DNA of 64,000 nucleotides from Gimesia benthica (GTDB lineage Bacteria; Planctomycetota; Planctomycetia; Planctomycetales; Planctomycetaceae): positions 5,364,501 through 5,428,500 of the forward strand of contig NZ_CP043930.1 of assembly GCF_009720525.1 (NCBI RefSeq), read 5' to 3'. The notes beneath the pieces were generated by a model, which was not told where the DNA came from, did not search any database, and saw only the letters and a list, made by a program, of their open reading frames with translations. The position numbers and the translations under genes are program-made. This document shows, in pieces, positions 37,271 through 45,122 of this stretch. Each line of letters begins with the position of its first letter. The stretch's first letter is position 1.

Positions 37271-37542
37271 GCTTCAGTCCTGTCGCACTGCGTGGGTGCG
37301 ACACAGTCTACAATCATATTTTTGCAAATACTCGAGATCTGGCAATACCGATTTCTTGTCCTCTCGCGGAATTTCTCAAGAACAGGAATTACCTCAAAAC
37401 CTAACTTATTCACCTTGAATGAGATAAGGATTTTGTATCTCGCCAGTATTTCAAACGAGGTCAGAATCGACTCTGCAGACCCGCGTCGAAAATACTGTTT
37501 TCCTGTGTACTGACACTCCTCCAGCAGGATGAGTTCGGAATT

Positions 37543-39663
37543 TTATTTTTGTTCTTCCGGTGCCATATGAGGTTCGAACACGGTCCGACTGGCCACCTCT
37601 GCCTGGCGGATGGCGGTGACGGCTTCGTCATACAATACTTCCTGACAACGCACCAGGTGCTTTTCCTTATTGGGCGTGATCCGCTCATAGACACCGTCAG
37701 CATTCAGTACCCGGGCCTTGGCGTTGTCTTCAAAATAACAGTTCAGAATTTTGATCAGTTTGTTCCGGCAGTTTTCTTCTTCAACGGGAACCAGCAGTTC
37801 CACCCGACGGTCGAGATTGCGTGGCATCCAGTCTGCACTGGAGATGAATACCCGCTCATCGCCTCCATGATAAAAATACAGAATCCGGGCATGTTCCAGG
37901 AAACGATCGATGATACTCACGACTTCGATATTTTTACTCAGCTTGGCAACTCCCGGGCGCAGGCAGCAGATGCCGCGAATATTTAGTTTGACTTTCACGC
38001 CGGCTTCGGAAGCCTCATACAGGGCATCAATGATTTCCGGGTCGACCAGAGAATTGATTTTGGCCACGATCCGCGCTTTCTGTCCCTGTTTCTTTCGCTC
38101 TGTTTCGTGATGGATCATATCCAGCAGTTTGTCGCGTAGACTGATCGGAGCCGCTTCCAGCTTCTGATATTTCTGGGGAATCGAATAACCGGTGATCGAA
38201 TTGAAGAAGTTGATCGCATCGGAGGCGAGAACTTCGTCAGACGTGAAGTAACTGATGTCGCTGTAGATCTTGGCGGTAGCATCGTTATAGTTGCCGGTCC
38301 CGAAATGCATGTAGCGTTGAATTCCGTGAGGCTCGCGACGAATGATGCAGCAGATTTTGGCGTGGGTCTTGAGTCCTTTCACTCCATAGATCACCTGCAC
38401 CCCTGCATGTTCAAGGTTTTTAGCCCATTCGATATTGCGGGCTTCGTCAAAGCGGGCCTTGAGTTCCACGATCACGGTGACATGCTTACCCTGCTCGGCA
38501 GCGCGAATCAGGGCTGCCACAATCGGGCTGTGTTTACTGGTACGATACAGAATCTGTTTGATGGCGAGCACATCCGGATCGATGGCTGCTTCTTCTACCA
38601 GCCGGACCACAGGCTCAAAGCTCTCGTAAGGATGGCAGAGCAGAATGTCCTGACGGGTAATGTTTTCAAACATACTGATTCGCGGATTCACTTCCGGAGA
38701 AGGCTGGGGAGGCCAGTTAGCATCCTTCTGGCTGTCGAAGCCGGAAATGTCGGTCAGTCGCATGAACGCAGTCAGATCCAGGGGGCCGGGAATGCGATAG
38801 ACGTTCTCATCCAGTACCCCCAGACCACGCTCCAGAAATTCCAGGGTTTCAACGGAAACCGATTCGGCAATCTCCAGGCGAATGCAGTCGCCCTGCTTAC
38901 GCTGATCGAGCATGTCTTCCATCTGGTGCAGCAGGTCTGAAGCGAATTCATCCTGCAGACTGACATCGGCGTTTTTTGTCACGCGAAAAGGAATGCATTC
39001 CAGAACTTCTTCGCCCCGGAAAAAATGTTCAATAAACAGACAGACGGCATCTTCCATCGGCAGATACTGATAGCCGCCTTCCGAAGGGAGCGTGATGAAA
39101 CGAAAATCGGTGCGACCGAAGGGGATGATGGCAAACCGGTCCCGGGGCTTTTTACTTTTTTCATCGGGGCTCAGTCGTACCACAATGTTGAGCGTGTGAT
39201 TGACCAGGTAAGGAAAATCCATATGCGGCGTCACGGCCATCGGTGTCAGGACCGGATAGATCTCATCCCGAAAGACGTGTTCTACGATTCTGCGTTGTGA
39301 GTCTGAAAGTTCGAGGGGATTGACGCGTTGAAAGCCGGCCTCTGCCAGCGGTGGTTCAATCTCTTTCAACAGACACTGATACTGATCCACCATCATTTGA
39401 TGAGCGCGCAGGCTGACGGCTTCCAGTGTTTCTTTAGCGGTCATCCCAGAGGGATCTGTACTCGTATTACCACTGGCCTGCAGCAGGTGTAAGCCGCCCA
39501 CGCGGACCATAAAGAACTCATCCAGATTGGAACTGGTGATGGCCAGAAATTTCAATCGTTCCAGTAAGGGAATACTCGGATCGTGGGCTTCATCCAGAAC
39601 GCGTTGATTGAATTCCAGCCAGCTTAATTCACGGTTCAGGTAATTCGCAGTATTCGAAGCCAT
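37543..39663 (-). CDS. ppk1: Polyphosphate kinase 1
   Basis: This 706-residue enzyme makes inorganic polyphosphate from ATP and can run in reverse. The N-terminal domain opens NYLNRELSWLEFNQRVLDEA and LAITSSNLDEFFMVRVGGL, diagnostic of PPK1. The C-terminal phospholipase-D-like domains carry ILYRTSKHSPIV, VELKARFDEARNI and YGVKGLKTHAK, whose His should be autophosphorylated, and later SSADWMPRNLDRRVELLVPV. The ATG at 39663 is the likely start; the TTG two codons upstream is less probable. The gene ends an apparent operon after the ROK and Ppx genes. Confidence 0.95.
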   Translation of the reverse strand: MASNTANYLNRELSWLEFNQRVLDEAHDPSIPLLERLKFLAITSSNLDEFFMVRVGGLHLLQASGNTSTDPSGMTAKETLEAVSLRAHQMMVDQYQCLLKEIEPPLAEAGFQRVNPLELSDSQRRIVEHVFRDEIYPVLTPMAVTPHMDFPYLVNHTLNIVVRLSPDEKSKKPRDRFAIIPFGRTDFRFITLPSEGGYQYLPMEDAVCLFIEHFFRGEEVLECIPFRVTKNADVSLQDEFASDLLHQMEDMLDQRKQGDCIRLEIAESVSVETLEFLERGLGVLDENVYRIPGPLDLTAFMRLTDISGFDSQKDANWPPQPSPEVNPRISMFENITRQDILLCHPYESFEPVVRLVEEAAIDPDVLAIKQILYRTSKHSPIVAALIRAAEQGKHVTVIVELKARFDEARNIEWAKNLEHAGVQVIYGVKGLKTHAKICCIIRREPHGIQRYMHFGTGNYNDATAKIYSDISYFTSDEVLASDAINFFNSITGYSIPQKYQKLEAAPISLRDKLLDMIHHETERKKQGQKARIVAKINSLVDPEIIDALYEASEAGVKVKLNIRGICCLRPGVAKLSKNIEVVSIIDRFLEHARILYFYHGGDERVFISSADWMPRNLDRRVELLVPVEEENCRNKLIKILNCYFEDNAKARVLNADGVYERITPNKEKHLVRCQEVLYDEAVTAIRQAEVASRTVFEPHMAPEEQK

Positions 39664-39738
39664 GGGCAAACTGATGTCCTGTTGGATATGGATGATGACT
39701 CAATCGGCAGTGATATCGAGTCCGCTGCCGGATGTTCC

Positions 39739-41358
39739 TTATTGTTTTTTTCTCAAATGGACTTTCATTCCGAAGACTTCTTCGAACAATGGTCCTTTTT
39801 CCACAAGCGCGATCTGTTCCAGAGAAACGTCTTCCACGTGGGGAATGGAAATAATTAACTGTCCCTGAGTAATTTCACATTCAATTTCCTGCACGCGTTG
39901 CGAGTAGGAATAATCCAGTGCGTCGGCAACGCGAAGAATAGCCGCCATCTTGGCGATCGCGATGCGACTGAAACGGTCTAAAGTGGAATACCCCTGGTGA
40001 GTCGCTTTGGGAGAAGCTCTCCGGTGGTAACGGGCAATCAGCGCCACCAGCAGCAGATCGACCTGACCGAGACCAAACAGGTTCCCGTTGCTGATCAGGT
40101 ACATGGAATGTTTGTGGTAGCCGCGCTGGTTGACGTAAATGCCGATCTCGTGCAGCAGCGATGCGGTATAAAGCAGCAGTCGGTTTTTGGCGTCCAGCTT
40201 ATGCTCGTTGTGCAATGACTGAAACAGCGTGTCGGCCAGAAACGCAACATGCCGGGCATGGGCCTCGTCGAAGTCGAACCGTTTCCCAAAGTCGATTGAG
40301 GAGCGGATTACCTGCTGATTGAACTCGTCAGTCCAGTTGTTCTGGTCAGCCATTTCTTTCAGCAGACCATCGCGGAAGTTCGCTTTGGTGACGTAGATGT
40401 GTTTCTGCTGGTAAGCCTCGGCCAGCTTGGTATAGGCCAGCAAGGCAGGCCCCAGAGTCTCTGCATCGGTAAAGGAGAGGTGGTAAGTCTGTGCCAGCTC
40501 ATCCTCGCTCTGCTGAAGAATCCGATCAGTGAACTTGCTCAATTCCGAGACTTTGAGGCGATCCAGTTCGTCAGGTGAATTGCCAGGGTCCGGAATTTCA
40601 TCATCGGGACGCAGCTGTGCGAGGGCAAATCGGACGTCGCCTCCCAGCACCACCAGTTTGATCGATTTATCCCCGGGGACTTCGTGGGTGATCTGCTGAA
40701 TCACGCGTTCGATCTGGTTTTCCATGATCGTTCGCTCTTTGGAAAGAGGCACCCGGTATCCTTTGAGCATCTCCCGCAGACGGAGTGCTCCCAGCCGGTA
40801 GTTACTGGAGAACAGCACGTTCCCTTCCTGGACCAGCAGCAGTTCTGTCGTTCCGCCTCCGATTTCGGTGACGATTGTCTGAGCTTCATCCAGATTGGGT
40901 TTCGCTGTCAGGTAGGGACGGATCCCCTGGTAGGTGATGCGGTTGACCTCCGCTTCATCCAGTGGTGAGACTTCAAACCCGGTGGCGATGAAAATCCGGT
41001 CGGTAAACGCCAGGCGGTTGTCTGCTTCACGGACCGCACTGGTAGCGACCACGCGAATCTGGTCGTCACGGGTGATCTGATATTCATCCAGACGGCGGCG
41101 ATAGCTTTTAAGAATACGAACGCATTCTTCCATCGTCGACTTCTGAATGTTTCGCGTCTGAAAAGTATCCTTCCCCAGCGTGACCGCCTGAGAGAGACGC
41201 TCCAGAGCATAGACCGTACCGTCTTCCTTGATCTCGGCAATCGCCATACGGATGGCACCGGTGCCGATATCGATCACAGCAATTAAACGATTGGGCATGG
41301 ATTCCAGTCGGCTGGATCCACCACTCGCCTCAGCTGGAGGGGAATCTTTTGTGTTCAT
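39739..41358 (-). CDS. ppx: Exopolyphosphatase / guanosine pentaphosphatase (Ppx/GppA)
   Basis: This 539-residue enzyme removes terminal phosphates from polyphosphate and may also act on pppGpp. The ASKHA-type ATPase fold shows IAVIDIGTGAIRMAIAEI and EIGGGTTELLLVQEG, and the C-terminal half is an HD-type helical domain (FQSLHNEHKLDAKNRLLLY, LHEIGIYVNQRGYHKHS). Its first codon overlaps the ROK gene stop (41355-41358), so translation is coupled. The polyphosphate kinase follows after 75 bases. This arrangement lets the cell balance making and breaking polyphosphate. Confidence 0.93.
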   Translation of the reverse strand: MNTKDSPPAEASGGSSRLESMPNRLIAVIDIGTGAIRMAIAEIKEDGTVYALERLSQAVTLGKDTFQTRNIQKSTMEECVRILKSYRRRLDEYQITRDDQIRVVATSAVREADNRLAFTDRIFIATGFEVSPLDEAEVNRITYQGIRPYLTAKPNLDEAQTIVTEIGGGTTELLLVQEGNVLFSSNYRLGALRLREMLKGYRVPLSKERTIMENQIERVIQQITHEVPGDKSIKLVVLGGDVRFALAQLRPDDEIPDPGNSPDELDRLKVSELSKFTDRILQQSEDELAQTYHLSFTDAETLGPALLAYTKLAEAYQQKHIYVTKANFRDGLLKEMADQNNWTDEFNQQVIRSSIDFGKRFDFDEAHARHVAFLADTLFQSLHNEHKLDAKNRLLLYTASLLHEIGIYVNQRGYHKHSMYLISNGNLFGLGQVDLLLVALIARYHRRASPKATHQGYSTLDRFSRIAIAKMAAILRVADALDYSYSQRVQEIECEITQGQLIISIPHVEDVSLEQIALVEKGPLFEEVFGMKVHLRKKQ

Positions 41359-42377
41359 ACCTGTGTTTTAATTCTCGAGGATGACTGTTCCTGAATGACT
41401 TTCTGAGCCCAGGCGGCTACTCCCATGACGCTGGAATCATCTCCCAGCTGGGCAGCGACGACTTTAAATGAATCTTTGAATGTCGGCATGACATTGTGCC
41501 GCGTGGCTTCCGAGACCGCTTCGACGAACAGGTCGGGCATCGCTTCCACAAGTCCCCCTCCCAGTACGATGACTTCGGGGGAAAGGGTGTGGACCATGTT
41601 ACCTGCTGCAATTCCGATGTACTCGGCAGCCCGCAGAATAATTTTTCGTACACTTTCATCGCCCCCTTTAATCGAGGAAGCGAGAATGCCGCTGCGGATA
41701 TCAGACAAGTCTGTGCCTGCCAGCGAGCGGAGCTTGGGAGCGTCACCACGGTAAGCTGCCTGAGCTGCAGCGGCGGAGATCGCCAGTCGACTGGCCAGCG
41801 CCTCCAGACAGCCATACTGTCCACACCCGCACTCGGGACCTCCCGGAAGGACTTTGATATGCCCGATTTCCATACAGGAGCTCTTACTGCCCTGAATCAA
41901 CTGTCCTCGATAGACGGCTCCTCCGCCGATCCCCGTTCCCGGGAAGATGCCCAGCGTCGAACTCGCCCCCCGAGCGGCGCCGAAACGATATTCGCCATAG
42001 ACACCCGCATCGACATCATTACAGAGGATCACAGGGCAACCGAACTCTTTCTCCAGTACCTGCTTAACCGGGGCATTGTACCAGCCGAGATTGGGGGCCT
42101 CGAAGATGATGCCCTGTTCGAGGTCCAGCGGTCCCGGACAACCCACGCCGATCCCAGCCAGTTCGGCAGGTGTGAGACCTGCTTCTTCCAGTGCCTGATG
42201 AATTGTCTGAGCCATCCGCTCGAGACCGAGTTCCACCCCTGCGTGCCCCTTGGTTTTTCGGCGCTTCTTTCCCAGGGTTTTATATTGTGCATCAAAGATC
42301 TTGGCGAGCATCTTCGTGCCCCCCAGATCGAAACCTGCCCAGTAGCCGCTCTTTGGTTGAACCGAATCAGTAGACAT
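41355..42377 (-). CDS. ROK-family sugar kinase
   Basis: This 340-residue protein is a ROK-family kinase, probably a glucokinase. The phosphate-binding loop GFDLGGTKMLAKIFD, the PGTGIGGGAVYRG segment and the zinc motif CGCGQYGCLEA mark the family. Catalytic Asp is in CNDVDAGVYGEY. There is no N-terminal helix-turn-helix, so it is an enzyme and not a repressor. It is the first gene of a minus-strand set with ppx and ppk; some ROK enzymes use polyphosphate instead of ATP, so a polyphosphate glucokinase is a fair guess but is not shown by the sequence. Confidence 0.85.
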   Translation of the reverse strand: MSTDSVQPKSGYWAGFDLGGTKMLAKIFDAQYKTLGKKRRKTKGHAGVELGLERMAQTIHQALEEAGLTPAELAGIGVGCPGPLDLEQGIIFEAPNLGWYNAPVKQVLEKEFGCPVILCNDVDAGVYGEYRFGAARGASSTLGIFPGTGIGGGAVYRGQLIQGSKSSCMEIGHIKVLPGGPECGCGQYGCLEALASRLAISAAAAQAAYRGDAPKLRSLAGTDLSDIRSGILASSIKGGDESVRKIILRAAEYIGIAAGNMVHTLSPEVIVLGGGLVEAMPDLFVEAVSEATRHNVMPTFKDSFKVVAAQLGDDSSVMGVAAWAQKVIQEQSSSRIKTQV

Positions 42378-42749
42378 CTTCCAGTTTTCTATCTCAAGGA
42401 TTTTGCTCTGCTGGTGTGTCAGCGTTAGAAGCGGCTCACCACTTCTCGACTGAACTCATTTTATTATAGCGAAAAGTTCTTATCTCGTGAATTCTGACGG
42501 TTTTAGAACTCGAGAAGCAAGATGGAGCATGAAATTTATACGATTCTTTACCAAATGGAGTCGATGATGCGGGATTTGAGCGGGAACAGTCCCCATTTAT
42601 CGAGGATTCAGCCTCGGATATGAATCCAGTTCGCTGTTGACTTTAGTGTCTGCGTCAACTTGGATAAACTAATCGAAATGTAAGTGAAGCGAATTTCTCT
42701 GGAAAGGCGCTGTGTACGTAAGTCTATAAGTCCTTAGGGTTCCCGAGTA
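42378..42749. other. Intergenic region, 372 bp
   Basis: This divergent region serves the ROK gene and the ExbB-like gene. An inverted repeat, GTTGAC at 42636-42641 and GTCAAC at 42654-42659, lies about 90 bases before the latter and could bind a dimeric regulator. A 33-codon frame at 42522 lacks any ribosome site. I see nothing else. Confidence 0.4.
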
Positions 42750-44210
42750 ATGTATTTCCAGTTTCCTTGTGAAAAGTGTTCCAAAAAACTCAAAGTCCGC
42801 GATGAGAACGTTGGTAAGAAAGTCCGCTGTCCTTATTGCCATCATACGATGACAGTCAAAAAGCCTGAAACGCCCATCATCGATACGTCGGTTGATGTCA
42901 GCAGTTCCTCAGCGAGCAAATCGACAACCAGTAGTCGGGAAACCAAAAAACACGTATCCAGCGGCTGGGCTGACGGGACTGAAGTCAGTCTTTCCAAGAG
43001 TGGTCTGATTGCCGTTGGTATCTCCATCGCCTATCTCGCACTGATGTTTCCCATTCGGAATTACTATTTCGGGGAACTCTTCCTGGACCGCGGCATGGTG
43101 CCTTATGCTCTGGTCTTTCTGATGAGCTGGTCCGGCACCATCCTCGTTCTGAAATACTTCAAGCTGGTCAAGCAGAAGGAATCGATGCTGTTTGACACGC
43201 TGCCCACGGATATTTCGGAGGATATCTCTGAGAAAACCGTTCCTAAATTTATCGATCACGTGAGAAATCTCCCCGTCGATCCCCGTGAAAGCTTTCTGGT
43301 GAACCGGGTTTTGCGAGGTCTCGAACACTTCCGGGTTCTGAAAAGCAGTTCTGAAGTTTCCAACCGACTGCAGTCGCAATCGGAAATCGATGCGACCGCC
43401 GTTGATTCCAGTTATACGATTCTGAAGGTCTTCATCTGGGCTATTCCGATTCTCGGGTTCATCGGAACCGTGATCGGGATTAGTGCCGCGGTGGGGGGCT
43501 TCTCAGGCGGTATGGATAAAGCCCAGGACATTTCCGCTCTGAAAGAGTCGCTGGGAAGCGTGACCGGTGGTTTGTCGACCGCGTTCGATACGACGCTGGT
43601 CGCGCTCGTGATGAGTATGCTGGTGATGTTCCCCAGCAGTTCCATGCAGAAATCGGAAGAAGACCTGCTGAACTGGGTTGATGAATACTGTAATGAAAAC
43701 CTGCTGAAGCGACTCAAGGAAAGTGATCATGGCGGCGGCGGAGGAGACGAGAAAGACCATCGACGCCTCATACAGCGAACCATCGATAAAGCGATGGCCA
43801 ACCACCATGCCGAGTTACAGACGTGGATAGAAAAGCTGGAGGGCATCGGCGAAACCCTGTCTCAATCGGTGATGAAATCCTGGGGCAAGATCGACGAAAA
43901 AATTCGTGCACAGCAGGAAGAGCAGATTTCGCAGGTGCAGGAGGTCGTCAAGCAACTGGAAACGGTTGAGGAGAAGATGACCGAGCTGCAGGCAGCACAC
44001 ACGTCTCATCTGGAGAAGATGAATGGTGAAGCAACTGAAATGGCCGAAGCCGCCGGTGTGCTGACCCAGTCTTTCAATGGCGTTCAGCAGGGACTGAATG
44101 GACTGAATACCGTGCTGACCAACCTGGGAGAGAAACAGGTTCTGATTCAGCAGGTAGAAGCCCCCCGCAAGCGTTGGGGACTGTTTGGGAATTCAAGGAA
44201 AGTGCGATAA
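42750..44210 (+). CDS. ExbB/MotA-like proton channel subunit with zinc ribbon
   Basis: This 486-residue protein joins an N-terminal zinc ribbon (Cys at 7, 10, 27 and 30) to an ExbB/TolQ/MotA-like membrane part with four predicted membrane segments: around SGLIAVGISIAYLALMFPI, YALVFLMSWSGTILVL, FIWAIPILGFIGTVIGIS and LSTAFDTTLVALVMSMLVMF. The last two form the channel motif of the family. A long C-terminal tail (about residues 330-480) is coiled-coil and should lie in the cytoplasm. ExbB-type channels use the proton gradient to drive envelope work. The partner gene starts one base after the stop. Its target process is unknown. Confidence 0.85.
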   Translation: MYFQFPCEKCSKKLKVRDENVGKKVRCPYCHHTMTVKKPETPIIDTSVDVSSSSASKSTTSSRETKKHVSSGWADGTEVSLSKSGLIAVGISIAYLALMFPIRNYYFGELFLDRGMVPYALVFLMSWSGTILVLKYFKLVKQKESMLFDTLPTDISEDISEKTVPKFIDHVRNLPVDPRESFLVNRVLRGLEHFRVLKSSSEVSNRLQSQSEIDATAVDSSYTILKVFIWAIPILGFIGTVIGISAAVGGFSGGMDKAQDISALKESLGSVTGGLSTAFDTTLVALVMSMLVMFPSSSMQKSEEDLLNWVDEYCNENLLKRLKESDHGGGGGDEKDHRRLIQRTIDKAMANHHAELQTWIEKLEGIGETLSQSVMKSWGKIDEKIRAQQEEQISQVQEVVKQLETVEEKMTELQAAHTSHLEKMNGEATEMAEAAGVLTQSFNGVQQGLNGLNTVLTNLGEKQVLIQQVEAPRKRWGLFGNSRKVR

Positions 44211-44211
44211 C

Positions 44212-45006
44212 GTGGCGCGACGAAAGAAAAATGATGAAGAAACGGTCTCTCTCTTCCCGTTTCTGAGTATTCTTGCCTGCGTGATTGGTGTGCTGACGCT
44301 GATGATTACCGCCATGGCGCTCAGCCAGATGGATCAGCAGGATGACTCCTGGAAACGCGTAGAAGAATACGAAGAGAACATTAAGGAGATCAAAGAGAAA
44401 GAGCAGGAGCTGGAAGAGGTCGAGACTGAGGTCGCAGATTTATCGAAACTGAATCGCCAGTTGATGCTGGCCCTGGAAGAGTTGAAGAAGCTCAAACAGG
44501 AAAAACAGAAACTGCCTTCTGACATCAAGCCGGAAGAGAAAGTAAAGCTGCTGGCCGAAGCCAATCGTCTGGAAAAGCGGATCGAAGAAATTAAGGACGA
44601 TCCCAAGAAGCTCCAGGAAGAAATTGACAAGCTCAAGAAGGAACTGGATAAACGGGAAAACCCGGTCGCTGCCGAAGTCAGGATTCAGCCGGGCGGGAGC
44701 GGCGTTGATCTGAACCCGACCTTTATCGAATGTACGAAAAACGGAATCGTTGTCCTGGACGGTCCCTCCAAGGATCTGCATGTCCGTCGTGACGACCTCC
44801 GCAAAAGCCTGCCGTTCGTGGAGATGCTCGATAAAATCGGTGCTCAGCCGAAAGGGACCGTGATCTTCCTGATTCGTCAGGATGCCGTCTACACTTACAA
44901 TATTGCTTCCAGCGTGGCCCGTTCACGTTATTGTCCCAACGGGAAGCTGCCCGTCGAAGGGAACGGTAAAATCGATCTGAGTAAGTTCAAAAACAGTTCA
45001 GGTTGA
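44212..45006 (+). CDS. ExbD-like single-pass coiled-coil partner protein
   Basis: This 264-residue protein has one membrane segment near its N-terminus, a long Glu/Lys-rich coiled coil (residues about 50-155), and a globular C-terminus with VRIQPGGSGVDLNPTFIEC and VIFLIRQDAVYTYNIA. The membrane segment reads PFLSILACVIGVLTLMI; ExbD, TolR and MotB have an Asp near this point (PFID in ExbD), but here the position is Ser 19, so the ion-carrying residue is missing. The GTG at 44212 lies one base after the previous stop and is my choice; a TTG at 44185 is possible. It should form a complex with the ExbB-like protein. Confidence 0.75.
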   Translation: MARRKKNDEETVSLFPFLSILACVIGVLTLMITAMALSQMDQQDDSWKRVEEYEENIKEIKEKEQELEEVETEVADLSKLNRQLMLALEELKKLKQEKQKLPSDIKPEEKVKLLAEANRLEKRIEEIKDDPKKLQEEIDKLKKELDKRENPVAAEVRIQPGGSGVDLNPTFIECTKNGIVVLDGPSKDLHVRRDDLRKSLPFVEMLDKIGAQPKGTVIFLIRQDAVYTYNIASSVARSRYCPNGKLPVEGNGKIDLSKFKNSSG

Positions 45007-45066
45007 CCGCTGTCACTTCGAAGCTGGTTTTCGGGCGATGATCTGGATGCCCTGTATTGATATGAA

Positions 45067-45103
45067 AAAAGCTCTGCCAGTTTGATCTGACAGAGCTTTT
45101 CTT
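45067..45103. terminator. Bidirectional Rho-independent terminator
   Basis: AAGCTCTGCCAG at 45069-45080 pairs with CTGACAGAGCTT (from 45087) with one mismatch, flanked by A-runs on the left and T-runs on the right. It lies between the convergent coiled-coil partner gene and PQQ-propeller gene and can end both. Confidence 0.85.
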
Positions 45104-45122
45104 ATTTAGTTGACTGACGAAC

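Larger units (their letters stand above)
37089..37302 (-). other. Structured short transcript region (microORF unit)
   Basis: This stretch carries a dense set of inverted repeats around the microORF: GTCGCAC/GTGCGAC at 37282-37302, ACAGG/CCTGT nearby, CTGTA/TACAG at 37248-37270, and GGTGGTTG/CAACCACC at 37128-37135 and 37167-37174, the last enclosing the microORF stop. With the terminator at 37048-37088 they give a transcript of about 200-250 bases that looks like a small RNA. No standard riboswitch or RNA family is recognised. Confidence 0.45.
36954..37542. other. Intergenic region with terminators and the microORF unit
   Basis: This 589-bp stretch between the oxidoreductase and ppk holds back-to-back terminators at 36986-37019 (plus) and 37048-37088 (minus), the microORF unit up to about 37302, and then about 240 AT-rich bases in which I see nothing definite. 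Confidence 0.6.

Noticed and set aside
41355..42377. ROK-family transcriptional repressor (NagC/XylR-like)
   Set aside because: No N-terminal helix-turn-helix is present, and the kinase motifs are complete.
41496..42428. 310-codon plus-strand open frame opposite the ROK gene
   Set aside because: The minus strand carries complete ROK motifs; the plus frame has none and is shadow coding.
42522..42623. 33-codon frame MEHEIYTILYQ... before the ExbB-like gene
   Set aside because: There is no Shine-Dalgarno and no similarity that I know. It may be chance.
42750..45006. Zorya-type defence system (ZorA/ZorB)
   Set aside because: The ExbB/MotA part and coiled tail recall ZorA, but the partner has no OmpA-like domain and lacks the Asp, and no ZorC/D/E helicase or nuclease genes follow.
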